A stretch of DNA of 64,000 nt, taken from NCBI GenBank assembly GCA_023409995.1, contig JAEYQN010000119.1, forward strand, positions 1 through 64,000, in the 5' to 3' direction. The notes beneath the pieces are model-generated. The model made no database searches and was not told the origin of the DNA. It saw only the letters and a program-made list of their open reading frames with translations. Numbering within the stretch: the stretch's first letter is position 1; every line of letters begins with the position of its first letter. The position numbers were made by a program, and so were the translations under genes. Below, in pieces: positions 1 through 8,521 of the stretch. The stretch comes from Cyanobacteria bacterium OH_CBB_238 (GTDB lineage: Bacteria > Cyanobacteriota > Vampirovibrionia > Gastranaerophilales > Gastranaerophilaceae).

Positions 1-103
1 CAATATTGAATGTGGAAAAAGAAATATTACATTGGGAACAATAAACAAAATCGCAAACGCCTTAGATATTGATGTTTCAAAACTCTTTGATTTCAAAGAC
101 TAA
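1..103 (+). CDS. XRE-family HTH regulator, C-terminal fragment
   Basis: An open frame enters from the left edge (first full codon at position 2) and runs 33 codons to TAA at 101-103. The residues match the last helices of an HTH_3/XRE domain: an isoleucine-glutamate turn, then a helix 'TINKIANALDIDV', then 'SKLFDFKD'. The ending L-F-D-F is shared with the regulators at 3946-4128, 4213-4434 and 61610-61831, so it is probably a member of the same family. The DNA-binding helices lie outside the window and its target cannot be read. It is convergent with nifJ, separated by a bidirectional terminator. Confidence 0.75.
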   Translation, partial: NIECGKRNITLGTINKIANALDIDVSKLFDFKD

Positions 104-130
104 AGAAATAAACTTAAAATTAATAATAAA

Positions 131-158
131 AAAGACGGGCACAACAGCACCCGTCTTT
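131..158. terminator. Bidirectional rho-independent terminator
   Basis: Perfect 9-bp stem AAAGACGGG/CCCGTCTTT (131-139 with 150-158) around a 10-nt loop. An A-run on the left gives a long T-run for the minus strand, and TTTT follows on the plus strand. It sits between the convergent XRE fragment and nifJ and can serve both. Confidence 0.85.
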
Positions 159-176
159 TAAGTATTTGTCGATTGA

Positions 177-3100
177 CTATTTCATCAATTCACCAACCGC
201 TTTGTAAACAGCCATTCTTTTAGCAGCATCTTCTTCTGCTTGCTTATATAGAGCTTCTGCTTCAGCAGGATTTGTTTTTAGTAGTTGCTTATAACGACCT
301 TCGCTTCTAATGAAGTCTTGGTAGTTGCCTTTTGGCTCTCTAGCATCCCATGTGAATGGAGTCTCGCTTGCCGGATTATATCTGTATAGAGGGAAATATC
401 CAGCTTCAACCGCACGTTTTTGTTCGGTTTGAGTCTTACTCATATCGATACCGTGAGCAATACAAGGTGAATAAGCAAATATGATTGATGGTCCATCGTA
501 AGCTTCTGCTTCTTGGAACGCTTTTAGAGTTTGACCTCTATCAGCACCCAATGAAACTGATGCAACGTAAACATAACCATAAGACATACTCATTAAGCCC
601 ATATTTTTCTTATAAGTTGGCTTACCACCTGTAGCAAACTTCGCAACAGCACCAGTAGGTGTTGATTTAGAAGCCTGACCGCCGGTGTTAGAATATACTT
701 CTGTATCAAGTACTAAAATATTTACATTTTTACCTTGAGCCAATACGTGGTCGATACCGCCGTATCCGATATCATTTGCCCAACCATCACCACCAATAAT
801 CCATACAGATTTATCAGTAAAGTAATCTTGAAGCTCTCTTACTTTTGCTAAGTCAGCACAGTCAACATCAGCATACTTGGCAATAACTTCTTGAACTTTT
901 TGCTGAGCAGCAAATGCTTCATCAGTTTTTGAGTTATCCCAAAGAGCCATTGAAGATTCAATTGCTTCTTTTAAGTCAGCAGGAGTTTTTTCGTTAGATA
1001 CAACTTTATCAACAAAAACTTTTAAAGTTTCTCTATTTTGTTCTACCGCTAATCTCATACCAAAACCAAACTCGGCATTGTCTTCAAATAATGAATTCGC
1101 CCAAGCAGGTCCTTTTCCTTCTTTATTTGTTGTGTAAGGAATAGTAGGGAATGTACCTGAATAGATTGAAGAACATCCTGTTGCGTTAGCTACTATCATA
1201 TTTTCACCAAATAATTGTGATAGCAATTTAACATATGGAGTCTCTCCACAACCTGCACAAGCACCTGAGAATTCAAATAAAGGCTTTCTCAACATAGCAC
1301 CCTTAATTGTTTTGGTTGTGTTTTTACCCATTACGTTATCAGGTAGTTCGTCAAAGAATTTAGAATTAACAACTTCACCAGCTGCATCTTCAGCTTCAAC
1401 AGTTGACCAAACCAACGCAGGAGTTTCAGGTTTTGAAGAGTTAATAGGACACTGGTCAACACAAACTCCGCAACCTGTACAATCTTCACAATATACTTGT
1501 ACTTTGAACTTTTCACCATGATCATTTGGTTTTGCATCAATAGTTGTAAATGTTGAAGGAGCATTTTCCAAATTTTCAGGATCAATTAATTTAGTTCTTA
1601 TAACTGCATGAGGACAAGCAGAAGCACAAATACCACATTGTATGCAGTTTTCAGCTTTCCACTGTGGAACTCTTGGAGCAATACGACGTTTTTCTAAACA
1701 AGCAGTACCTGTAGGAATAACGCCATCAACTGACATTGCAGAAACAGGAATATCATCACCTTTTTGTTTCATTGAAGGTTCAATAATTGTTTTAGCAAAA
1801 TCATTTGCATCATCAGGAAGTAACTTAACATCAGTAACACAGTTAATATCCAAAGATGAAGGAACCGGAACTTCTTCACAAGCATTGATAGCTGCATCAA
1901 TTAGAGCCAAGTTCATATTTACAATATCATCACCTTTTTTCTTAAAGGTTTTAACTGTCATTTCTTTCATACCTTCATAAGCTTGTTCAAAAGGAATAAT
2001 TCCTGAAACTTTGAAGTATGCAACCATCATAACAGTATTTGCACCTTTACCGCGCAAACCAGGTTGTTGTTTAATAATCTCTTCCGCATTTATGTTATAG
2101 AATTTAATTTTTTTATTAACAATAATTTCTTGCATTTCTTTTGTTAAATGGCAGAACACCTCATCTTTTGAATAATGAGAGTTTAATAAGAAAGTACCAC
2201 CTTCTTTGATACCTTTTAACAAGTCATATCTGCCAACATACGCATAAGTCGAACAAGATACAAAATCAGGAGCCGTAATCAGGTAGGTAGATTTAATAGG
2301 TTCATCCCCAAATCTCAAGTGAGAAACAGTTACACCAAATGATTTTTTAGAGTCATAAGCAAAATATGCTTGAGCATCTTTGTTTGTATATTGACCAATA
2401 ATTTTAATCGAACTTTTATTAGCACCAACAGTACCATCTGAACCTAAGCCCCAGAACATACAATTTGTAGTACTTGCAGGTTCAGTAACGATTTGTTCTT
2501 CAACTTTTAATGAAAGATTAGTAACATCATCCTCTATACCAACAGTAAATCCGTGGAATCCGTTATTTTCTGCATGTTTATAAACTGCAAGAACCATTGA
2601 TGGTGTGAATTCTTTAGAAGATAATCCATAACGACCACCAATTACGCTTATATCTTTACATTTACATCCAAGTGCGGCAACAACATCCATATAAAGAGGT
2701 TCGCCGATTGAACCAGGTTCTTTCGTTCTGTCAAGAACAGTTAAACGTTTTACTGATGAAGGAAGAGCTTCATTGAATCTCTTAACATCAAAAGGTCTAT
2801 ATAATCTGACTTTTAATAAGCCGTATTTTGTTCCGCGATTAGCATTCAAATATTCAATTGTTTCTTCTATTGTTTCACAACCTGAACCAATAGCAACAAT
2901 AACATCAGTAGCATCTGGAGCACCAACGTAATCAAATGGGTGATATTGTCTTCCTGTTACCTTCGCAACTTTATCCATATATTCTTGAACAATATCAGGA
3001 ACAGCATCGTAGAATTTGTTAACTGTTTCACGACCTTGGAAATATACGTCACCATTTTGTGCGCCAACTTTACAAATAGGAGCTTCTGGTTTTAGAGCTC

Positions 3101-3716
3101 TATTTTTAAATTCTTCTATATATTCTGGTTCTACTAAATTAGCAATATCAGCATAAGAAATTTCTTCGATTTTGTGTACTTCGTGAGAAGTTCTAAATCC
3201 ATCAAAGAATTGTAAGAAAGGAACTTTTGACTTATATGTTGCCAAGTGAGCAACTAATGCCATATCCATTTCTTCTTGAACAGAGTTTGCAGCTAACATA
3301 GCATAACCTGTGTTACGACAACCCATAACATCTGAGTGATCTCCGAAAATTGACAACGATTGAGCTGCTATTGCACGAGCAGAAACGTGTATTACGTGAG
3401 GAAGCAATTCCCCAGCTGCTTTATGCATAACAGGGATCATTAACAATAAGCCTTGAGAAGCTGTATATGTTGAAGTTAAACAACCAGCCGCAAGAGAACC
3501 GTGAACAGCACCCGCTGCACCAGCTTCAGATTGCATTTCAGCAACGCTTACTTCTTTTCCCCATATGTTTTTCTTACCTTGTGATGCCCATTCATCAATC
3601 CACTCACCCATTGTAGATGAAGGAGTAATTGGGTAAATTGCTGATACTTCGCTCAATGCATACGCAACATGCGCTGCAGCGTAGTTACCATCAACTGTGA
3701 TAGTTTTTCCTGCCAT
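177..3716 (-). CDS. nifJ: Pyruvate:ferredoxin (flavodoxin) oxidoreductase
   Basis: Single-chain PFOR, 1179 residues, the normal length for the fused family. It converts pyruvate and CoA to acetyl-CoA and CO2 and passes electrons to ferredoxin or flavodoxin in the cytoplasm. The N-terminal pyrimidine-binding domain carries YPITPSSTMGEW (about residue 29). Two 4Fe-4S cluster motifs, CIQCGICASACP and CEDCTGCGVCVDQCP, sit near residues 690 and 745. The C-terminal TPP domain has CAGCGETPY and GDGWANDIGYGG (about 975), plus the late cysteine that ligates the proximal cluster. The start is set by AAGGAGG eight bases upstream of ATG. It is monocistronic, and the terminator at 131-158 follows it. Its upstream region holds a 15-bp site resembling the operator at 4490-4504. 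It implies fermentative, oxygen-sensitive pyruvate metabolism. Confidence 0.97.
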   Translation of the reverse strand: MAGKTITVDGNYAAAHVAYALSEVSAIYPITPSSTMGEWIDEWASQGKKNIWGKEVSVAEMQSEAGAAGAVHGSLAAGCLTSTYTASQGLLLMIPVMHKAAGELLPHVIHVSARAIAAQSLSIFGDHSDVMGCRNTGYAMLAANSVQEEMDMALVAHLATYKSKVPFLQFFDGFRTSHEVHKIEEISYADIANLVEPEYIEEFKNRALKPEAPICKVGAQNGDVYFQGRETVNKFYDAVPDIVQEYMDKVAKVTGRQYHPFDYVGAPDATDVIVAIGSGCETIEETIEYLNANRGTKYGLLKVRLYRPFDVKRFNEALPSSVKRLTVLDRTKEPGSIGEPLYMDVVAALGCKCKDISVIGGRYGLSSKEFTPSMVLAVYKHAENNGFHGFTVGIEDDVTNLSLKVEEQIVTEPASTTNCMFWGLGSDGTVGANKSSIKIIGQYTNKDAQAYFAYDSKKSFGVTVSHLRFGDEPIKSTYLITAPDFVSCSTYAYVGRYDLLKGIKEGGTFLLNSHYSKDEVFCHLTKEMQEIIVNKKIKFYNINAEEIIKQQPGLRGKGANTVMMVAYFKVSGIIPFEQAYEGMKEMTVKTFKKKGDDIVNMNLALIDAAINACEEVPVPSSLDINCVTDVKLLPDDANDFAKTIIEPSMKQKGDDIPVSAMSVDGVIPTGTACLEKRRIAPRVPQWKAENCIQCGICASACPHAVIRTKLIDPENLENAPSTFTTIDAKPNDHGEKFKVQVYCEDCTGCGVCVDQCPINSSKPETPALVWSTVEAEDAAGEVVNSKFFDELPDNVMGKNTTKTIKGAMLRKPLFEFSGACAGCGETPYVKLLSQLFGENMIVANATGCSSIYSGTFPTIPYTTNKEGKGPAWANSLFEDNAEFGFGMRLAVEQNRETLKVFVDKVVSNEKTPADLKEAIESSMALWDNSKTDEAFAAQQKVQEVIAKYADVDCADLAKVRELQDYFTDKSVWIIGGDGWANDIGYGGIDHVLAQGKNVNILVLDTEVYSNTGGQASKSTPTGAVAKFATGGKPTYKKNMGLMSMSYGYVYVASVSLGADRGQTLKAFQEAEAYDGPSIIFAYSPCIAHGIDMSKTQTEQKRAVEAGYFPLYRYNPASETPFTWDAREPKGNYQDFIRSEGRYKQLLKTNPAEAEALYKQAEEDAAKRMAVYKAVGELMK

Positions 3717-3854
3717 ACTTATGGTCCTCCTTGTATCTTCCTAACATCAGTTATAACTTCTAACTTATCAATTTTATATCGCCCAAAATCAGCTGTAAAG
3801 CAGAGATTGAATAGTTAATATAATAAACCACTGACACAATCTGAGATATAAACA

Positions 3855-3869
3855 TTTAACTTGGGTAAC
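3855..3869. promoter_or_regulatory. Operator-like site upstream of nifJ
   Basis: Read on the minus strand this 15-mer is GTTACCCAAGTTAAA. It matches 13 of 15 positions of the perfect palindrome TTTACCCAAGGTAAA at 4490-4504, next to the XRE genes. It lies about 140 bp upstream of the nifJ start. The match is seen; binding by an XRE protein is inferred. Confidence 0.4.
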
Positions 3870-3945
3870 AGCATAATTTTACTACAAATAAAGAATATTT
3901 TACACAATTAAAAAATTTTATCGCGCAAAATATCACGGTTAAAAA

Positions 3946-4128
3946 CTACTCCAAGTCATCAAGACTAAAATCAAAGTCAAACAACTCTGAAACGCTTATT
4001 CCCAAAGCCAATGCAACTTTACATATGGTAGAAAGTTTAGTATCTGTGCGAGCATTCTTTAAATCAGTCATCGCTCCTTTTGAAAGACCAGCTGAATATC
4101 CGAGTTTTTCCCAAGACAAATCTTGCAT
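3946..4128 (-). CDS. Small XRE-type HTH protein with unclear start
   Basis: The 60-residue frame from ATG 4128 covers HTH helices 2-5: 'LSWEKLGYSAGLSKGAMTDL', then 'LSTICKVALALGISVSELFDF' and an acidic tail. Helix 1 ('ELFTKRVEKLKD') is encoded in the same frame upstream of this ATG. No ATG, GTG or TTG exists between it and the TAA of the preceding XRE gene, which lies in the same frame. The true start may be a rare codon (ATT or ATA), the gene may have lost its start, or both modules may derive from one double-HTH protein. The HTH assignment is secure; the start and functionality are not. Confidence 0.55.
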   Translation of the reverse strand: MQDLSWEKLGYSAGLSKGAMTDLKNARTDTKLSTICKVALALGISVSELFDFDFSLDDLE

Positions 4129-4212
4129 GTCTTTTAATTTTTCTACTCTTTTTGTAAATAATTCTTTTATCTTTATATCAAGTGCGCCAAAATGAATTAG
4201 TAAAAATTGAGG

Positions 4213-4434
4213 TTAAAAAGAAAAATCAAACAGTTCTTTTATTTCAACTCCAAAACCCTCAGCAATTGAAGTTAATGTTTGCAATGAAGGATTTGTTTCG
4301 GCTCTTTCAATTTGCCCAATATAATTAAAATTTAATCCGGATTTTCCCGCAAGCTCAATCTGAGACAACTTTTGGAGCTGTCTTATATATCTTATCTTTG
4401 CACCTAGCCTTTTAGGAATTTCTTTATTAATCAT
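4213..4434 (-). CDS. Small XRE-family transcriptional regulator
   Basis: A 73-residue single HTH_3 domain: 'RLGAKIRYIRQLQKLSQIEL' forms helices 1-2, 'SGLNFNYIGQIERAE' the recognition turn, and 'TLTSIAEGFGVEIKELFDF' the end. ATG 4434 is preferred over the upstream TTG at 4458, because that codon overlaps the -35 box of the divergent promoter. It is divergent from the 53-residue ORF at 4517. A perfect palindrome (4490-4504) lies in the spacer, so it probably represses that promoter and perhaps itself. The HTH is seen; the target is inferred. Confidence 0.8.
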   Translation of the reverse strand: MINKEIPKRLGAKIRYIRQLQKLSQIELAGKSGLNFNYIGQIERAETNPSLQTLTSIAEGFGVEIKELFDFSF

Positions 4435-4451
4435 TATTACATAATAATTGA

Positions 4452-4480
4452 TTGACAACGCAAAAACTAATCACTATAAT
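4452..4480 (+). promoter_or_regulatory. Consensus sigma-70-type promoter
   Basis: TTGACA at 4452-4457, a 17-bp spacer and TATAAT at 4475-4480: an exact consensus match on the plus strand. The predicted start (about 4487) falls just before the palindrome at 4490-4504. It drives the small ORF at 4517-4678. Confidence 0.85.
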
Positions 4481-4489
4481 AAATAATTA

Positions 4490-4504
4490 TTTACCCAAGG
4501 TAAA
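4490..4504. promoter_or_regulatory. Palindromic operator TTTACC-CAA-GGTAAA
   Basis: Perfect 6-3-6 inverted repeat directly downstream of a consensus promoter and upstream of the SD of the 53-residue ORF. The position is typical of a repressor roadblock site. The likely binder is the divergent XRE protein (4213-4434). Confidence 0.65.
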
Positions 4505-4516
4505 CAAGGATATAAA

Positions 4517-4678
4517 ATGGAAGAAATTAAAATGATTGAAAAAGATTTTTTAGGACTCATAGACGGCCTAAAAAACAACACACCAAAAGAAATCCTATTA
4601 TTACAAGCAGAAGGAATCATTGAAAACTACAGAGACTATATAAAAATATCATTAACGCCTGATAGTTACTCTCTCTAA
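4517..4678 (+). CDS. Small helical protein (53 aa) under an XRE-type operator
   Basis: ATG 4517 has the SD AAGGA (4506-4510) with 6-nt spacing, a consensus promoter and an operator palindrome, so this short frame is probably real. The product is charged and predicted helical ('MEEIKMIEKDFLGLIDGLKN' at the start, then 'KEILLLQAEGIIENYRDYI'). It has no cysteines and no membrane segment. Its 3' end overlaps the converging yqeG-like gene by 27 nt. No family is recognised. The arrangement (XRE gene divergent from a tiny helical protein with a palindrome between) recurs at 61610-62122. A phage-like or toxin-antitoxin-like regulator partner is possible but unproven. Confidence 0.6.
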   Translation: MEEIKMIEKDFLGLIDGLKNNTPKEILLLQAEGIIENYRDYIKISLTPDSYSL

Positions 4679-5131
4679 TTTTCTTACAAATCTAGTTGGC
4701 ATACCCTCTTTGTGCTTTGTTATAGAGTCAACAAGAACCGTTTTGGCGCCAAGCAGCTTGCCTGCCAAAATGTCAGTCAGCGGCCTATCTCCAACAACAA
4801 CAGTTTCCTGCGAAGTTTTACCGATAGCATTTAAATACTCCCTCATTATTTTAGGCGAAGGCTTATTTGCATTACCAATAATGGTAAAATCCGAGATATC
4901 TTGAACTTTTTTTATATAGTCTTGATTTTTGTTATTGCTAACTACTGCAATAGTAAAATTCTGTTTCAAATCTTTTAATAAAGCAACAACATTGTCAGGG
5001 TATTTGCCGCTTTTAGAAGGCATTATCGTACTATCAAGATCAAAGAGAACAACATTTATTCCAGATGCCTTCAATAAATTAAAATCAACATCAAAAAGTG
5101 AAACTACATTATAATCAGGTTTTAAAATCAT
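4652..5131 (-). CDS. YqeG-family HAD phosphatase (IIIA type)
   Basis: 159 residues, typical of the YqeG family of HAD phosphatases, whose physiological substrate is uncertain. Motif I is FDLDST (nucleophile D31, D33, T35), motif II is VVSNN, and motif III/IV is 'VVGDRPLTDILAGKLLGA'. The small cap-less fold agrees with subclass IIIA. The start ATG overlaps the stop of the U32 peptidase gene by four bases (ATGA), so the two are translationally coupled. Confidence 0.88.
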   Translation of the reverse strand: MILKPDYNVVSLFDVDFNLLKASGINVVLFDLDSTIMPSKSGKYPDNVVALLKDLKQNFTIAVVSNNKNQDYIKKVQDISDFTIIGNANKPSPKIMREYLNAIGKTSQETVVVGDRPLTDILAGKLLGAKTVLVDSITKHKEGMPTRFVRKLERVTIRR

Positions 5132-6366
5132 CTCAGGTTCTTTACTCCTATTGTTCTTGCCAAGGCATATTTGTAATCTTTTGGATCTTTTTCCAATTCA
5201 ATCCAGGAAATATCATTTGTATTTGATAGCGGTTTTTCTTCACCAGTTTTTATATCATAAATCTTTAAAACTTTTGTTACGTATTTTTCATCAGGTGTAA
5301 TTATTTCCACATCATCACCAAGATTAATTTTGTTCTTTGTTATTATTTTATACCTATTTTCTTCTTTATCCAAGAAGATACAAAGGAAATCAGCCCCAGC
5401 AAGCCCCTTAGAGATATCATAACTGTAGCCGTCAGCATCTGGTTTGTCCAAGAAAAAGCCGGTAGTATAACCTCTATTTCCTATTTTTATGATCTCGTTA
5501 TAGTTTTCATCTTCTGAAATTTTTCCAGTTTGCAAGTATTCATCTATTGCATTTCGGTAAGCTTTAGCAACGGCTGAAACATAATATAAACTTTTTGTTC
5601 TACCTTCAATTTTAAAAGAATCAACACCTGCATCAATTAATTGAGGTAAATAGTTTATTAGAGCCAGATCCTTAGGACTTAAAATATGAGTTCCTCGTTC
5701 ATTTTGATTAATTTCAAAATATTCCCCGGGTCGTGTTTCCTCAAGAAGCTTATAACTCCACCTGCAAGGCTGAGCACAGCCACCATGATTTGCCTTCCGC
5801 TCACCTTCAGTCATATAATCAGAAATCATGCACCTGCCCGAAAAAGAAACACATTGAGCGCCATGAACAAAAACTTCTAATTCCATATCCGGAACTTTAT
5901 TTTTTATTTCAGAAATTTCAGGTATAGATAGCTCACGAGCAAGAATAGCTCTTGTAGCACCTAGATCTTGCCAAAATTTAACTGTCTCATAATTTAAAAT
6001 GTTTGTCTGAGTACTCACATGAATATCGATTTCAGGGATGTATCTTTTGACAACATTGTATATACCAAAATCAGAAAGTATTATTGCATCAGGCTTAGCA
6101 TCCTTTATTACATCAACATTCTTTATAAGGTTTTCTATATCATTATTAAAAGCAAATATGTTTAAGGTTAAATAAGCTTTTGATCCCAATGAGTGAGCAA
6201 AATCAATACATTCTTTAAGATTTTCCAATGTAATAAGTTCACCTTTTCTCATTGAGCGCAAGCTAAAATCAACCATGCCCAGATATACAGCATCAGCTCC
6301 GTATTTAATTGCATATTCCAATTTCTCTTTACTGCCAGCAGGCAATAATAACTCTGGATGTTTCAT
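5128..6366 (-). CDS. U32-family peptidase / TrhP-like tRNA hydroxylation protein
   Basis: 412 residues beginning 'MKHPELLLPAGSKEKLEYAI', the usual TIM-barrel opening of collagenase-like U32 proteins. The signature 'HGAQCVSFSGRCMISDY' (168-184) and 'HGGCAQPCRW' (194-203) supply Cys172, Cys179, Cys197 and Cys201. The family includes TrhP (YegQ), which makes 5-hydroxyuridine at position 34 of tRNA from prephenate. The length and the C-terminal beta domain fit that group, but other U32 subfamilies cannot be excluded. It is first in a two-gene operon with the YqeG-like gene. Confidence 0.88.
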   Translation of the reverse strand: MKHPELLLPAGSKEKLEYAIKYGADAVYLGMVDFSLRSMRKGELITLENLKECIDFAHSLGSKAYLTLNIFAFNNDIENLIKNVDVIKDAKPDAIILSDFGIYNVVKRYIPEIDIHVSTQTNILNYETVKFWQDLGATRAILARELSIPEISEIKNKVPDMELEVFVHGAQCVSFSGRCMISDYMTEGERKANHGGCAQPCRWSYKLLEETRPGEYFEINQNERGTHILSPKDLALINYLPQLIDAGVDSFKIEGRTKSLYYVSAVAKAYRNAIDEYLQTGKISEDENYNEIIKIGNRGYTTGFFLDKPDADGYSYDISKGLAGADFLCIFLDKEENRYKIITKNKINLGDDVEIITPDEKYVTKVLKIYDIKTGEEKPLSNTNDISWIELEKDPKDYKYALARTIGVKNLR

Positions 6367-6391
6367 AATAAATCGATTGTACTACAAAAAC

Positions 6392-6426
6392 AAAAGGCCG
6401 TCATATTGATATTATGACCGCCTTTT
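6392..6426 (-). terminator. Terminator after the EF-hand/KTD protein gene
   Basis: 14-bp stem with one mismatch (6392-6405 with 6413-6426), flanked by A-run and T-run and containing GGC-rich pairs. It lies between the stop at 6443 and the next gene's start at 6366. Confidence 0.75.
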
Positions 6427-6442
6427 ATATTATTTTGACTTG

Positions 6443-8521
6443 TTAGCTTGCGCTTCGTTTTGCATCATAGAATTCAGAATAATTTGTCAGATAATTTTTA
6501 AGATCGGCAACTTGACATCCCATCGTATCTGCAAGGAACTGCTCTGCCTTAGAAACGGAGCCTTCTTGCTTTATGATCTTTGCAAAGTCTTTTGTGGATA
6601 AAGAATTCACCATATTCAGTTTCCAGAAATTTGCAGTACTTTCATATGAATATTTATAATTATCAGGCATAGCTGTGGACATCTTATCTAAACTATCAAG
6701 AGAATCATACAAACTATCAGCCGTTGCGACTATTTCACCATTATCATTTCGAGGAACAAAAGTGTTCATTATATCAGGAGTAACTCCACCTGAATGATTG
6801 TAGTATTCCTGAGCTTGAGAATAGAACTCGGTAATAACGGTCTTTTGCTCGTCAGTTAAGTTAGAATCATAGCCTATGTCTGCAAGAGTTTCTCTAAAGT
6901 TGTTAAAATATTCTTTCTTAGCATACTTATCAGAGCTTAACCCATCAGTAACTTTAAGCATTTTTTCTATGTTCTCAGGATAATCCAAGTCAGGGGCATA
7001 CAACTTATCAATTAATCCGCTATAGTCCTTTCCGATATCACCGCTAAACCATCCTGAATCATCTTTATTTAAAACCTTTGTAAGTTCAGCAAAATCTTCT
7101 TCTTTCATTTGAGAAATAATACCTTGAACTCCATCTGTAGAAGATGCATTCAAAAGCTTTTGTATTTCATCTAAATTCTTATGATAATATTTTGCTTTAT
7201 CTGAACCGTCATAGTCTTTCATATCCGTTATTATATTGGAAATCTGCGTTGCTGACTCTTTACCTTTATCATAGTCAGTGATCTGGGTATTTTTTTGTGT
7301 ATTGTCTTTGCTACTGATAAGTTTTCCGTCTTTATCATATTTAGACTCATACTTAACATTACCATTTGCATCAACAGTTGAAGTTGCATATGATCCATCA
7401 TTTTCATATGTATAAGATTTAGTAGAAGTAACTTTTCCAGATGATTTATCGATATACTCTTCTTTTACAAGCTTTCCATTTTCATCAAGCGTCTGCTTAG
7501 TTCTTCCACCATCAAGATACTTTGTTGTCACCTTACTTTCTTTAGCCGTATCTTCTTTAGCTTTTGCATCTTGACTATCAGAAGACGAATCTTTCACAGA
7601 ATCTGTCTTTTTAGTAGTATCTGAATCTTTGCTTTCGACTTTTTTCTCGGATTCAGTTTCTAAACTTGGTAATTTCACTTTTTCACCAGTATACAGAACG
7701 GAACTGTCTCTACCGGTTCCACCAACTATCTTACGGGCAAGCTTATCTTCTGTCCCATAAATATTTGGATTGGAATCCATGATGGCATTAGCAATTTTCC
7801 AATATTCATCCGTACCATATTTAATGTCTTTATCATAATTATTTTGAATAATGTGTAATAAGCAATCGTTCCTTTCACCATCTTTATTTGCCGTACCCCA
7901 CTTAGTAACAGTCACGCTATCATTTGTGGGTTTCAATGTTTCTGTTGTTTTGGTTGTTTTCTCAGTGGCTTTATCATCTGCTTTATTTGTTTTGTCAGTT
8001 TTGTCAGTTTTATCAGCTTTATCGACCTTGTCAGTTTTGTCTGTTTTGTCAGTTTTATCAGAGGTATCTGTCTTAGAAGACTTATTAGCATTATCATTAT
8101 CCTCAAGCTTTATTGCCTCATCTAAAGCAGCCAAGACAAACTCATAAACATCTACTGTTGACACTTTTTCGTTAAAATCGTTGTATGTATAATTTTTGCC
8201 TTTTTTGTAATCACTACCCTTATCATTGGTAAGATCTGCTAACGATTCTGCCTCTTTAGAATTTATTTTGCCGTTTCCATCAGCATCAAGTAAATTAAAT
8301 ACGCTTTCTAAGCCATATGCATTCATGACATCAAAAATACTGGACGGATTTCCTGATTTTGAAACTTGCTTTTGCCAGTCAGAATATGAACCCATAATAG
8401 AATTAATTGCCTCTGAGTAATAAGTATCACCTTTACCCAAATAACCAACATCGCTTTCTTTTATTGCTTTTAATGCTGCTATTTTCTTCGCCGTTAAATC
8501 ACCAAACGAAAAATCTGCCAT
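6443..8521 (-). CDS. EF-hand-like protein with KTD repeats and Rhs/MORN-type repeats
   Basis: 692 residues with no signal peptide or TM helix. A textbook EF-hand loop, DADGNGKINSKE, sits near residues 78-89 and keeps the calcium ligands at positions 1, 3, 5 and 12. A low-complexity K-T-D tripeptide tract follows (about 152-180). A glycine/aspartate repeat region (about 335-400, e.g. 'TLDENGKLVKEEYIDKSSGK' and 'KYDKDGKLISSKD') resembles the short beta-strand repeats of Rhs or MORN-like proteins. The helical C-terminal half has no recognised domain. SD AAGGAG precedes the ATG. It is a single gene with its own terminator. A calcium-responsive surface or secreted role is possible, but no export signal is visible. 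Confidence 0.85.
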   Translation of the reverse strand: MADFSFGDLTAKKIAALKAIKESDVGYLGKGDTYYSEAINSIMGSYSDWQKQVSKSGNPSSIFDVMNAYGLESVFNLLDADGNGKINSKEAESLADLTNDKGSDYKKGKNYTYNDFNEKVSTVDVYEFVLAALDEAIKLEDNDNANKSSKTDTSDKTDKTDKTDKVDKADKTDKTDKTNKADDKATEKTTKTTETLKPTNDSVTVTKWGTANKDGERNDCLLHIIQNNYDKDIKYGTDEYWKIANAIMDSNPNIYGTEDKLARKIVGGTGRDSSVLYTGEKVKLPSLETESEKKVESKDSDTTKKTDSVKDSSSDSQDAKAKEDTAKESKVTTKYLDGGRTKQTLDENGKLVKEEYIDKSSGKVTSTKSYTYENDGSYATSTVDANGNVKYESKYDKDGKLISSKDNTQKNTQITDYDKGKESATQISNIITDMKDYDGSDKAKYYHKNLDEIQKLLNASSTDGVQGIISQMKEEDFAELTKVLNKDDSGWFSGDIGKDYSGLIDKLYAPDLDYPENIEKMLKVTDGLSSDKYAKKEYFNNFRETLADIGYDSNLTDEQKTVITEFYSQAQEYYNHSGGVTPDIMNTFVPRNDNGEIVATADSLYDSLDSLDKMSTAMPDNYKYSYESTANFWKLNMVNSLSTKDFAKIIKQEGSVSKAEQFLADTMGCQVADLKNYLTNYSEFYDAKRSAS
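7983..8064 (-). repeat. 9-bp tandem repeat encoding K-T-D
   Basis: About nine imperfect copies of a 9-bp unit (TTTGTCAGT on the plus strand) within the EF-hand gene, translating to (K-T/A/V-D)n on the minus strand. Slippage-prone length variation would stay in frame. Confidence 0.85.

Noticed and set aside
7983-8064. Possible CRISPR-like repeat
   Set aside because: 9-bp in-frame coding repeats without spacers. No CRISPR array or cas gene is present in the window.
7851-8147. Plus-strand Leu/Ser-Val repeat frame
   Set aside because: Antisense of the KTD repeat tract; no SD and no independent evidence.
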